DNA from: Linepithema humile
Taxonomy: Eukaryota > Arthropoda > Insecta > Hymenoptera > Formicidae
Length of the DNA: 64,000 nt
Assembly (NCBI RefSeq): GCF_040581485.1
Contig: NC_090132.1
Location: forward strand, 30,825,911 to 30,889,910
Direction of reading: 5' to 3'
Position numbers and translations under genes: made by a program. Below, in pieces: positions 12,280 through 24,481 of this stretch; position 1 is the stretch's first letter, and every line of letters begins with the position of its first letter. The notes under the pieces are model-generated. The model ran no database searches. It was not told the DNA's origin and saw nothing but the letters and a program-made list of their open reading frames with translations.

Positions 12280-14086
12280 AGCGGCATTTATAAATGTCAA
12301 CAAACATAAACGTCAAATCCAAAGACAGTTTAACGGAAATGTAAGTCAACTCTGCCGCAGACAGTTGAAAAATCGAACTGCGCATATGGTAATAAGCGCA
12401 TGAAACTTTACTTCTTCCAGAAAGTTTACGAGTGTGTATAAAGTGACAGTAGTCAGAGACTTGAAATACAGAACTATAACTACAGGGCGTAGTAAAAATC
12501 GTATTCAGCATGATCATAAAAAAATAATATCCTAAGAAATAAATGGAGTAATTTCTTAGTTATTCAATTTTTTGCAAAAAATTTTATATTTCTAGTTCTT
12601 ATACGAATTAAATTATAATTCTTAATTTTATCTTTCAATTACCTATTTGATTTTATTTCGTATCATTTCTTTCTCTCTGCGTTTTATAGTTATATTCCTG
12701 TATATAAACTTTTTCAAATTTATATTTTCGATATGAATATAGCTCTATCTGTATCTATAGTTCTGTTAGAAAATGTCAGTCGTATTATATCCGCCAGTAA
12801 GAGCATATAACTCCGTTTATCTCTTTGCACGTATTTGATATGTCGTTTGACCACCGCGGCAGTAAAAGAAGCGCATTGATCTTAAAATCTTTGCGAGAGG
12901 TCTTTGCGTCATCTTTCCGCCGTGGACCATGGACGTTTCAAATATTTCAAGGAATAATATCTGTAAAACGAGCATAACGTAACGCAGAAAAATTCGACGT
13001 AAAGAAAATGCACAAATTTGCACGCGTGAAAATGTTTGCTTACAAACAGTTACACGCCAAGCTCTATTCTTTCCGTACATTTAACACTGAATGTGGCCGT
13101 TTCTTATCTCATATTTCGCGAATTTTATGTCGCGCTGGTAAAAATCGACTCGGGCAATCACGGAATATTATTCACGTCTCGTATAACACGATGGCATATA
13201 AATTTTTAGTAAATAGATAAAAGCTCTCAAGCACAAGAGTGCTCACAAGAAGAATCGAATTCGCTAAAACTGTCATTCGCTTGATCAATGGAAAATGGAC
13301 GACACAGTTTTCTCCGCTCGACGACACTTATCAATTACTGCCCGGAACTTTCAGATAGGATACAACTCGTCGGGGAAACAAACAGCGTCTGGGAGAGAAA
13401 CTCCCTTAAAGAATCCTCAACTCGAGGCGCAGCTCGGAGGAATCGAATCGTATCGACGCGAAGAAACGGTCCGAAGAGGCGATCAGGTTCGCGAAACGTC
13501 GCGAGATATTGTTTACTCGCAATGCCGCCGGGAACGCTCGTCGTAGGTGGAAAGGGAGCGGCGAATCGAATCTCGCCCCGATCATAGAGTCTTTGAGTGT
13601 ACTTCCGCGCGAGTTGGCACACGGAATTGTTTCGATATCGGGCTCCTCGCGAGAGGAACGACTGCAACGCTGCGGCAATTCGTAATCCCTCGGAGCTGCG
13701 CAAGAAGGTGCGTATAGCGCTTCGTAACTTACACAGTCGTACAAGAGCATACCTTCCGACGGAAGATGGAGGAAGAGAAGATTCGGAGGATGCAACGAGG
13801 CGAATAGAAAGCATGGAGAGGACGACGCCGGCGGGAGAAGCGGAGGAACTCGATGCATCCGAAACAGGGATTTCGTGGAAATCCTCGGACACGCTTGACT
13901 GAGCAAAATATCCTTCTTCGTTGCTATTCCTGGAGTTTCGAGATCTCGTCGGGTCGAAACACGGGGAGCGTCCCCGTGTAGAGCCGGAAGCAGAAGACTG
14001 CGCGGCCCGCCGGAGAACCTAGCTGAGGGAGAAAAAACGGCGCGTTGGGGACGAGGGAAAAAAAATGACGTAGAGCGGGGTGCCGG

Positions 14087-14091
<5 letters not shown>

Positions 14092-14141
<50 letters not shown>
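14092..14141. repeat. (AG)25 microsatellite
   Basis: Perfect AG array of 50 nt within the CpG-rich block. It explains the long minus-strand open frame with a run of alternating Ser/Leu codons. Confidence 0.97.
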
Positions 14142-14142
<1 letters not shown>

Positions 14143-14242
14143 AAGGAAAGGTCCTGCATTGCGACAACTAATGAACCATCTTGGAACGGACCGCCGAAGT
14201 CTCGTGGGACGTGACGGCGCAATGCAGTCACTGGCAAGCCAG

Positions 14243-14330
14243 CGGTAGTGGCGGCGGCGACGACGACAACGACAACGACGGCGGTAGTGGCGACGACGAC
14301 GACGACGACGCCGACGTCGTCGACGCCGAT
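14243..14330. repeat. Imperfect GAC/GGC trinucleotide repeat
   Basis: Degenerate GGC and GAC units with AAC interruptions and two GGTAGTGGC motifs. Plus-strand frames would encode runs of Asp/Gly or Thr. No domain is recognisable in the flanks, so I treat this as simple sequence and not as an exon. Confidence 0.85.
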
Positions 14331-14625
14331 GGACTCCGACGACTTTTTGCTTTCATCATCCAACGCCACCCTACCAATTTCTCTTCGCCGCTCCTATCTC
14401 CGGATCCTTCTCTCCACGGTGTGGACTCGTTCCACGAGCTCGCCTTATTCCTTTAAAACGCCCACGTTCTCCATCGGATTCTTATTTGAATTCCCTGCCC
14501 GGTCGACGGACAGACCGAATCCCAGCATTTCCTTCTTTCTGATCTCGAGTTTGACCGGAGAACCGGGGGAGGCGGGAAGCGATTGGCCAACGCGGTGAAA
14601 CAAATTTACGGACGAAGGAGTAACG

Positions 14626-17170
14626 AGTGAGAGGTGGAGCGCGGTCTTTTACTTAGGGTAAAATTACTCGCTGAAGGAATGGTTAAGTCGTCAATTATCC
14701 GCATACCTTATAATCACGTAAATCTCACTGTTGATTCGGACAGAGTTTATATTTACGAAGAGTTCGTCTTGAGTGAAACTGAGAAAATATTCGGCACTGA
14801 AGAAGCAGAATCTATCGTTCTAGCGAGTGAGTCTTTCTCCAACAGTCATGAATATCTTGCAGTTTTTGTAGACTTTTAATCAAAGTCGGTCATATATAAA
14901 TTGTGCAAAAAGTCATTTTTTCTACTCCAGAAATATTCGTTTGATTTTTTAAGAACAATGCTAATCAACCCAAATTAATTATATCATGAAATTTTAGACC
15001 TCTTATGCACTCTAGAATTAAATTACGTAGAAGGTAATAATTTATTATCAATATTCTACAAATTATGTACCGATAATATTGTTTAAAACTGATAGAAATC
15101 TCAAAATATCTAATTTTTCCCTTTTCGTTTATCCACTTCTGCAATTGTTTACAAATAAATTCACAAGGAAACTAACAAGAGGCCATACTTAAGGAATCAC
15201 GCATCTCAAATTGTATTTGAACTTCCGCCTGACCGCACGAGCATGACGGTCAGGCATGCGACATCCCCTCGTTCGGCGGAAGTCGACAAGGGGACGCAAA
15301 ATAAGGTGGCGAAACAAACGTGGGGATCAAAGAAGAGCAAGAGCGACAACGCCTCGACTCACCTTTTCATCCTTCTTTTTTCCCGCTTTCTCGCGAAAGG
15401 CTAATCGCGTTAAAGCGAACGTGCCCGAAACTAAACTCAATCTAGCTGATCCCTCGCAATTAGAATTCCGCTTTACACGAAAGCCTCCGGCTCCTCCGCA
15501 ATGTTCAGCACCGCCATACTTTACTTCTTTAAGCAGTTTTACTCCCTAACATTCACTGTCGATCCCGTGGTTCGTACGCTTTCTTCGGTATTTACTTAAC
15601 TTCTGTATTACGGGCCAATGTGCAAGTAAAGAGTGCGAGCAAAATTCTAAATAAAGAGATTTCACGAGAAACAAAAAGTCGCATCTCATCCTCTTCTTTT
15701 CGCCGTTTTCTACCTCGCAACCGAGTGGTAATTACATTAAATGAAAACAGGATTTCAGCAAGCTGACTGCGAATGATCTCTTTCTTCCGTCACTCCGCGT
15801 CAGCGTCCTAATTTCGCTAAGCTGTCTATGTGTATTTTTACGTCCGTTTTTCTTCACTCTTCGCACCAAAAAATGTGTTTTTTATTTAAATTTCAATATA
15901 TTCCAAGCGGTGCAATAGTTGTTCGAGAACATCAAGAATTATAAAAATGCCGTGGAAACGCGCTCGATGAAGTCGAAGAAAATTCTAAAAACACATGGTG
16001 AAAGTCTCGCAGAATTTCGCTGCGCTTTCGCTTTTTTGCCTCTTCTCAATTTCGTAAAATGAGAAAAGACAAGAATGCGACTAGCAGCAGCAACGGTTGC
16101 CACCGGCGTTTTTCAAACCTCATTCGCCCACCGCGCTGCTTTAATCTCTCCTTTTACGACTCTATCCACACGGACTATTCAGCGTTTTTCTAGTTCTCAT
16201 TAAGTCGGCCTTTCTCCCATCCCTTATTTTAATTTATTTACCATGTCGAGACGAGGCGTAGGCTCTTCGCACGACTTAGCCGCGACGAGACAAGGTCGAA
16301 GTATACTCGCGCGACGTAGGTGGCATCGGGCAAAAATCCCAGCGAGAACAAAGAATCTTGGTGAATTTACCTCCCTGCTGTCTTTTCGACCCCCAGGCCT
16401 GGAAAGGCACGAGGCGGTAATTGCGTTAAAGTGGACGTGGGTTACACAGGGGCCGCCCCTTCCGTACGCGGAATAATAAATTCTCGGCGGCGCGCTGTAA
16501 CGAAAGTTAGAGCCTGCCGCCTTGTTTCTCGGTCCGTTAGCGGCCGAGTGGATTCCTCCTCACCTTCCAGCTTCCGCCATCTTCGCCGTTCCGTCTTTTT
16601 TTTTCCGCGTGCGCGTCTCTCTCAGCCCAAAATCCTCGAATCGATCCGAGCGCAATAATTCACTAGACTGACCCTAGCCCTCATTCGCGTCGATTACCTC
16701 GCGCTTCCTTTTATTCTAGTGACATACGAGTGAAGTTCCCGAATGCTGAATTACTCCTCTCTTTTTTTTTTGTCTCACCGAGAATTGAAAGAAATTTTTA
16801 AGCCGACGTGAACATTTATATCAAACTATCAAACCTACAAAATTGCCAAAATAACGTACGAACAATCATTTTTAACCGCGTGAGAAGATTGCATCAAACA
16901 AAATTTGTTGAAAAAATTTGATGACTGTAGTCGAATATGGTTATCACATTTCATCTTTTAACGCAATGTATTTTCATATCGTATCCACAATGTTGAAGGT
17001 GTCGTTTGATTTTAGTCGCGGTTAAGGCTACGGCGTAACACCTCCCATAGCAATTCCCACAGCTACAATTCCGCCATCCCGGCAAATTTACAGAAATTTG
17101 GCTGAATATTGTTTGACTGGGGATTCGCGCTCCGACGAGCAGCAGCCATAGCCGTTTACCGGGCTCGACG
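14626..17170. other. Mixed non-coding stretch
   Basis: Alternates AT-rich (14,880-15,200; 16,760-17,000) and moderate-GC DNA. A 67-codon ATG-started frame at 14679-14879 has unremarkable composition but no homology I recognise. Nothing else is supported. Confidence 0.65.
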
Positions 17171-18060
17171 ATCTTGCGGTTCTACTCTCTCGAGCTGCGT
17201 GCCGAATTAACGTGGGTAATGGGAGGGAATCGAGCGTATCGTATTTTCAAAGATCGCCCACTGGCGAAGTAACGAAGTGCCAGGAATTTGAGAAACAGGA
17301 AGGAGAAACAAGGATTAAACACGAGCGAGGAGGAAGAACGGCGTAAGAAGAACGGAGTGACGCCCGAAGAATGCACTTTGCGCGATAGAAAAGGACAATA
17401 TCGAGACTAGATAGAATAGATCACGTATCGGATACCGAGCGTACATACCGAAAAGAAAAACGGAAAATGTCGTAACGGGCGGCGGATCGTGCGCGTTGGT
17501 GGGACGAACGAGAAGAAAGGAGCTGAGGAAAATAAGAGAGAGAGCGCGCGTTTACGTGCGTGGAAAACCTGGAGAAGCATCGGGACCCCGGCCGCTGCGC
17601 GAGAGCAGGGAGGACACAGGGGAACAAATACAATAAAGGAAGCGGTGGCGCGAACGACGTGGAATGGACAAAGAGCGATATAAGCGTCGAACGAGAAGGA
17701 AAAATGAAGGGGGCGACGGAAGAAAAAAGAAATAAAAGAAAACGAAAATTCCACCGCACAGGACTGGAAGAACGAGAAAAAAAGAGAAGAAGTCACTAGG
17801 CGCGGTGTACGAGGGCAAAAGTAGCGTCAAGTACAATGAAAAAGGGAATAGAAAGGGAAAAACAGGCAAGCAGAATATGTACGGGAAACGGAGGCGGATG
17901 AGAGAAAACGAAGAGCTGGAGTCCACCCGGGAGAATGCGTTCATGAAACAGAAACAAAAAGTAGAAGAAAAAAGACAACGGAAAGAGAGAAAATAAAAAA
18001 ACCTGCAAGATAGAATTTGCAAGAGAGAGGCGACATTGAAAGAAATAATAAGAGCTATAA
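17170..18060. other. About 800 nt of strongly purine-biased DNA
   Basis: From about 17,240 to 18,060 the plus strand is mostly A and G without being a simple repeat, so a minus-strand RNA would be a long pyrimidine-rich tract. Minus-strand frames of up to 177 codons here are rich in Phe, Ser and Leu and are explained by this bias. Confidence 0.65.
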
Positions 18061-21000
18061 GATGGTGGTTTATATACGCCTGCAATATAAAAATATAAAA
18101 ATGTCAAATAAAATTGCAAAAACAAAAAAAGAAATAGTTAGCAAAAATAAATAAAAAGCTAATATATTGCGAAAATGATCTATATTGAAAGAGAATGCGT
18201 AGATTGATATTAAAAAAAAACTCATAACTATGATAAGAAAATTCCATAAACAAAGTTTTTCGATATACTAGTTCACAAATGTAATTGGATGTGTGATTAT
18301 AAGTATTCACTAAATATATAGCATTCTTTAAATTTACTTCCTATATTTTATGTCATATGTTTTATCTTTATAAATCTGAAATCTACTTGCCAAATGAGTG
18401 ACGAAGAATCTCGGCGGTTCTGACTGATATTATAAATCGCATGAAACCTCGATAGTGGCGGAAGAGGATTCGGCGACGGACGCAAAAGGACAACGCGGAA
18501 AACACGCGAAGCGAAACGGAAGCGCACGTTCGACCGTATACTGGAGAAACGACGACGGAGGCGAAGGGTCGGGCGCAATACGGAAAATGTATTTCGCGAA
18601 AGACAGAGAGACGCGGCCGCTCCATCGCGCTGCGGCACTGCTGCTAGGTATTGCTGCCGTTGCACAGCTATATGGCGGACAAACCGTTTCACGCTACGTT
18701 TACCATTTTATTTCGAAAGGTATATATTTTTAGATTTTATTGCGAACCTCGATAGCGTCGTGCCCATGCGACGGATGTGCTATGAATTCTTTTCGTGTTT
18801 GGCAGTCTTTACAGAGAAGTTTTTATTCGTGTAATTATTTAAAATAATAAATAAATAATAAATTGCTTACCTAAATTCCTCAGCTGAATAATAATAAACA
18901 ACAAAATAAAACAACAATTGCTGTAATCACTTCTACGTGAGAGAAATCGCAATTTTATACATATATACTTTGCAAAATCAAGTGTAAAATTTCGATTCAA
19001 TCGTATCAAATCGTTTTATACAATTTAGCCAATTTGTGCAAGCCAGTATACACTATATATACACGCCTGCTTTTTAATATTAACTCAAAGCAGACGCGAT
19101 TTTTAGCAGTAGTAGGGTAATAAAGTAAATTCATTTCCATCTCCGGGCGACGACGGCGGCTGCGTCTAGGAAGCATTGGCCATGAAAGCCGCCCCCGCCA
19201 GCAAACGCTTTATTATCTCAAAAGCTATTTCGCTGGCTGCCTACTCACTAATAGGATTGTCACTCGCGTGCCTTTTGCCGGACTCCGAGGGCGGATAGTT
19301 CCAATTCCCGGTATCGCAGTCGTCGTCTACGGGTTAAGACATTCCGAGTCGCGCCCGCCGAGTTCGTGCCTCGTTATCCGCTTTATTTTCTGTGCATCTC
19401 CGAAAAGAAAGGGAAAAACGAGAAAATAGGCCAAGAAAGAAAAAAAACAGAACGACCTAGAGAAAGAACAATGCGAAGACAGTAACGATCGCGCGAATTA
19501 TTCTTCCTTCGTCGTCGCAGTTACTCCGTAAATTAATACCACGTGGACAGCCGTGGACATACTTGACCCGAGCGGGCGGATCCGGAATTCAAAGCACGAT
19601 TTCTAAACTTTTTTGATAGCTCAATTTCGCAAGGAAACTCAACGCGTCCTAGCCACGCCCGCCTCGCTTTCGCGACAATTCGCCCTACGCCCTCCTTGTC
19701 TCTGAATCGAGAGAAAGACGAAGGATTCGGGTTAATGTCGTCGGACTGAAGAAAGAGCAAAAAGAAAAAAAAAAAAAAGAAAACCAAGAAACTTGCCGGC
19801 CAATTCGCGGACGTGCCGTAGAATCTAATATGTTTCGTATATCCCACTTGGCTGTATCTCTTGTTCTCTCCTTCCTCTCTCGCGCCACGAAAAAGGAACA
19901 AAAGACAAAGAGACGGCTTGGCGCGCGGAGGTGGAGCAGCAAAAGAGGAGGAGTTCAAGGTGCTGTGCCGGCATGTCTCGGCATAGCACTCGAACCCGAT
20001 CCCACTTTCATAAGTTCCCCTAAGTTTTGCGGCAGCTAGTGTCTAATAGCCGGCTTTTCTCTTCCGCTCGCTCTCCCATCCCTTTTCTTCCCACGCTCAT
20101 ACCTTTCCTCACCGCCCTATGTTACCGCCAGCGCCTTCTCGCACCTTCTGCTCCTCCGCGCTTCCGACGCTTCTTCTTGTCACATTCAAGACGATTAGCC
20201 TAACGGAAGCTACAAGGATTTTCATTGCATAGATACAGAAAGACGCGTGTAATTTTTTGATACATTTTTGGAAGACTAGTTATCGTTAATAAAGTGCATC
20301 AAATTAATTTATATTGATATGAAATACTCTCGGATGTTATGATATATCCGAGAATAATTCTATAGAATATTTTAACATAATGTAATAATAAATAATAAAT
20401 CAGTTCATTATTTGGAAATGAACTACCCATTAGAATATATGATATACAATAATAACATGCAGCATTTTCCATGGTATGTAAAATTTTGGAAACAACAGAG
20501 ATCGCAATAATTGCTTCGTAAAGTCAACTCGTAGGCTTCGATAAATTTATGTAAATAATAAATGAAACAGTAAATAATAAAACTTCATAAATTACCACTC
20601 TTGCAAAATGTAAGCTTGCGCTATGAAATTAAAAGAATAATAATAATATTTCTAATAATGTGTACAACATACGGAAAAGTTTATCAGAATTCAATATGAT
20701 ATCTATACGTACGATAAAGAATTTTCTCACTACATTGTTTTCTTATAAGATTTATCTCATCAACTCTTTTGCAGACAATTTTAAAGCAGATTTTTATATT
20801 TTTCCTTCACAACGCAAAGAAAGATCTAGGTCAGTCGGTCAGTAGTACAACTCCACGTGCGATCCGCCGGTTTCGTCACACTTATTTATTCGTGGAAGCA
20901 TCCAAACGACAAATATATAACTCTGTTGAAAGATTTTCATGGTACACGTAACTAAAAAAGTTTCAGAAAACTTCGAGTTGTGCTTGCAATCGTAACCACA

Positions 21001-22320
21001 GGATGCACATGTCGTCTCGTATCACAATGCTTAGAATTATCGATGTATCATTTTACATCGTAAACTTTCATATCACGTATGGTTGTTACTGTTTGACCAT
21101 AATTCACAAACTATTCCGTAATAATTCACGATCGTAACCGCGCGCGCTTGCCTCCACCAACTTGATCTGAAATTCTACGTACCATTCTTTCCCGTTTTAC
21201 TTCTTGTTCCACTACTTTTCGTTCTTCCGCTTTCCCATCTTTTTACCTTCCTTATCTAGTAGCGCGATATCGTTCTCGCGAAACTCGAAAGTGAAGAGAT
21301 AGGAAAGAAAGCTCCCTCGAAGCTTCCACTTGACATCGAGTAACTTTTGATAGTTCTAAGACGAAGAAGAAAGTCAAGATGGTAGAATTATCCCCAAATA
21401 CTTCGTGACGAAATTTCAACATTAACTCGGAATGCTGGTGGCAGCAGCGACAAAGCAAGCTTGTCATTGTAAAAAAATACACTTAAAATCGAACAGTTTG
21501 GAATTTTAATGTCACTCGGAATTTTATTCACGTGATATGATACGAATGGAAAGAACGCTTACGGGAAATCACATCTTACAAGAGGGATCGACTGGACGAC
21601 ATCCGTGATAAATGATGGGTCCATCAACGATATATTGAAATCTTGTGAGATGGTTATTCGCCAAATGCAACGTATTGCGACCATATGTTACCGAGAAGAG
21701 CAATCATTATTGACGAAGATGTCAAACTATCGCGCGTAGGGGAAAACTAATGTAGACGTTCGAGAGAAGTGATAGAAATTTCTAAGGCAATTGCGACGAC
21801 TTCCGCACGAACAATATGCGGTAGTTGAATCGTTGATAGATCGTTGCATTATTCAATTTACGGAATACAAGTTTACACATACATATATATCTCAACCATT
21901 ATATATCAAAATCAGTAAAAATAGTTCATTCATAATAATTTGGTGAAGAAAGCAAAATCTCATTTTTTAATATGATAATTATTGTTTTTAATAATTGATA
22001 ATAAAAATAAATTAGAAATAATACTTTTTAAATTTTTTATTCTTTTATAAATTTCTATCGCCTTAACAATTTTACTTTTGTGTACGTAATTATTGATTAA
22101 TTATCACGAACTTGGTGTTAATTGTAACAAAAATTGATGATGGCAAACTCTGTGAGATCGCTAAATCAAATGTGTTATACTCAAGTTAGTTGTTAAATCG
22201 AATTATCTGTACATTGTGTAAACATTGAGCGAGGATTTAAACTTCATTATACTGAAAATTTCGCTTTGTGTGTATTCGGTGTAACGGAATTTCACTGCGG
22301 TTTGTTCATTAATCACGGAA
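18060..22320. other. AT-rich stretch with two moderate-GC islands
   Basis: Moderate-GC segments lie at about 18,440-18,640 and 19,130-20,200; the remainder is AT-rich. Holds the weak ratchet or microexon candidate at 18,870. No gene recognised. Confidence 0.65.
18866..18910 (-). promoter_or_regulatory. Weak third ratchet-point or 13-nt microexon candidate
   Basis: On the minus strand, TAG at 18873-18871 is followed directly by the donor GTAAGC (GT at 18870-18869). The 12 bases just before the TAG are not pyrimidine-rich. A U-rich stretch ending in TTATTATTATTCAG (AG at 18885-18884) lies 13 nt further upstream. So either TAG|GTAAGC is an atypical recursive site, or the CAG and the donor frame a 13-nt microexon, CTGAGGAATTTAG. 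A moderate donor, GTAAAG, follows about 58 nt downstream (GT at 18812-18811). Its position between the two strong sites, at roughly 16 and 19 kb, is suggestive. Chance remains quite possible. Confidence 0.25.
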
Positions 22321-24400
22321 CCTCAGTAGAGCTCTCGATCGTTCGCGAAGAACATCTTTCCTCTTCAAACATTTTGGCCCATAAAGGAGATTCGATAAAT
22401 CTGTGACGAAAAACGACCACAAAGTCGTCGCTTTTGATATCGCAAGATATCGTCTGTTATCAACGTTACTTCAGAACTCGGCCCTTCTCGCTAAGAGCTT
22501 CTTCATTTTTTAAAATAAAATCCGCTGATCAACGAGTGCACCGAACGCGACCGCCCTCTTTTCCTTTCGATCTCGATCAGCTTTCTATTACGTCCGTGCA
22601 ATAAATCCTCTAGTCATTCCCGACATACTAAATCCCTAAAAAAAAAAAAAAAAAAAACGCGTTAAGAAGAGGATTATGAAGCCATCGATCGGTAACTAAG
22701 GAAGATTAAGTGACCCGAACACAGTTTATAAAGCCTCTCGACTCCCTTCGTCGACTCCAGCATTACCTATATTCCTTCAAGATCAGGGAAATTCGGTCAC
22801 TTTTAGTCTGATAAAAAATATTGTAATATCGCCCAGCACTTTTACTTATATTTAAACAATCTAAAAAATTTTTGTGTGTAATCAAACGTTACCTCGATTT
22901 TACTTAGATTACGATGCTTACCATCCTAGCCCACGAATTCTTTTGAAATTTTTTATTGTTCTAAAAGAAGTTTATGTCGAACTTGCGCGATATCAGAAAG
23001 TGTTCGTTTTCAAAACTGTATCGCAGCAAATAATCCATCTGTTTCCCTAATGACTATAAATACATCATTAACCACCGCGCTTAATCGAACGAGAATTTGT
23101 TTTCAACTGGCCTAATTACGCACGGCAACCAAAATACACAGCTATGGTAAACAGATGCGTGAAATCGAAATCGACAGCGTTCCTAATTAATTGCTCTTGT
23201 ACCACGCGTGTCCACCTGAAATTGTTTTTCCGATTTCGTGTGGCCGCAAGTGGCAATGTACACGAGTTGATAAAACTTGCAGTCGATATTCCAATGGCAA
23301 TAATATGAGACCGCGGGATATACATATATGACTACCAGAATAAGCGCTTGCGTGTCATAAAAAATCTCCAAACTCAAAGTTCACGGAACGTAATGTGAAA
23401 AGTTTTACATCTGTTCGTTAAATTCACGCTAAGCCGAAAGAAGAGAAATCGATATGCCTGGAATAACAAATGTCGCTCAATTCCTGCATATATGCGTAAT
23501 GACATTATATGATTAGATAAGTCTTAAGAATCGCATTTCTATAAAATAAAAAAAAAAGAGATAAAACAAACGATTAAGAACATCAATTCTACTTTCAAAA
23601 TCATTTTCCATATTATTTTTTAATATAAATCTCTTGTATCATTATCATAATTGACTTTGTAAATAGCCGCAAGTTGAGAAAACTTTTACTCATGTAAAAG
23701 ACTATGTCGCTTCAAACCACTCAACTTTCACACATCTTATTACAGATGATGCCGCAAAGAAAAGAGGGAGATGAAGCAAGACGACCAAGCATTATTTCGC
23801 ATGTTACGTGTAGTCGTATAAAAAATCCGCGGAACGTGATAACATACACAGTAGACATAAGATACGCTCCCGAGACTCAGGCGTTTCACGCCGGTTTATT
23901 AGATTCACGCGTTGTAGACGCGAAAAAGTTCGTTCGGAAGGAGTGACCCAGCCGAGCGTTTCGGGAACGCGCGAATATGTTTGTTTCGGTTGATTTGTAC
24001 GTCGGGTATACCTCTTATTTCGCGCCGCGTATTTCAGCGAGAAGGCGGCAGCTCGCGCGTCACGTAGCGCTGCAGCCGAAACGTGCTTCAATTTTCGGCG
24101 GCGCGGAACGGGCGCGTCGGCGGAACAATGCGCGACTGCATCTACTCACCGGGGAAATGTTAACAACCGCCTTTCAGCAACTTCTCGCCGAAATAAAAGC
24201 GCAACCAACGACACGCAGCGACTTCCATTCCAATTTCCACCTCTTCGCTACTCATCGCCATTCTTACGTAACAATATTAACAGGCATTTCTCGTAGAGAC
24301 AAAGCGGAAAATGTAATAAAGTCCACCTTTCTAAAAGGTGATCCCGTATCGCCGTTGCTCATATTTTCTGCAATTGCAATTAAATTCGTTATTCGTTAAG
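22320..24400. other. Mixed non-coding stretch
   Basis: Contains the A20 tract and a CpG-rich block at about 23,860-24,260. A 140-codon ATG-started plus-strand frame (23977-24399) includes GDPVSPLL near its end, which resembles a reverse-transcriptase motif, but nothing else in the frame supports a retroelement. Confidence 0.55.
22600..22657 (+). repeat. A20 tract preceded by AATAAA (possible retroposed 3' end)
   Basis: An uninterrupted run of 20 A (22638-22657) follows AATAAA at 22600-22605 by 32 nt. This spacing is somewhat longer than the usual distance from a polyadenylation signal to a cleavage site. It could be the tail of an old retroposed transcript. I see no target-site duplication and no recognisable source sequence upstream, so a simple A-run is equally possible. 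Confidence 0.3.
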
Positions 24401-24446
24401 CTATTATCGTGTTTAACGCACATGAGCGTAAAATAAAGATCATAAA

Positions 24447-24481
<35 letters not shown>

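Larger units (their letters stand above)
11110..13280. other. Mostly AT-rich non-coding stretch
   Basis: Contains two TC microsatellites. The rest is AT-rich with no recognisable gene. Confidence 0.7.
13280..14625. other. CpG-rich block with overlapping open frames
   Basis: The clearest GC- and CpG-rich interval in the window. Stop codons are scarce in several frames on both strands at once: minus-strand frames of 185 and 253 codons and plus-strand frames of about 100 codons. Overlap on both strands points to composition, not to selection. The 253-codon frame runs through the AG microsatellite and neither long minus-strand frame begins with ATG. Minus-strand donor-like GTAAGTTA occurs at 13728. 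It could be a promoter or unrecognised exon region; no direct evidence. Confidence 0.5.

Noticed and set aside
13406..14167. Longest minus-strand open frame (253 codons)
   Set aside because: It begins at a TTG, runs through the (CT)n complement of the AG array, and overlaps other open frames in a CpG-rich block. No protein family is recognisable.
14679..14879. 67-codon ATG frame with ordinary amino-acid composition
   Set aside because: Short, no family recognised, no splice partner or conserved motif; chance cannot be excluded.
17407..18085. Minus-strand frames of 112-177 codons rich in Phe/Ser/Leu
   Set aside because: They follow directly from the pyrimidine-rich minus strand, where stop codons are scarce. 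The amino-acid content is that of low-complexity sequence.
18455..18733. 92-codon plus-strand frame that reads like a soluble protein start
   Set aside because: The apparent first codon is GTG, not a eukaryotic start, and an equally open frame lies on the opposite strand.
20265..20290. TGGAAGACTAGT, identical to the first 12 nt of miR-7
   Set aside because: The rest of the mature sequence, which is highly conserved in animals, does not match, and no complementary arm lies nearby to form a hairpin.
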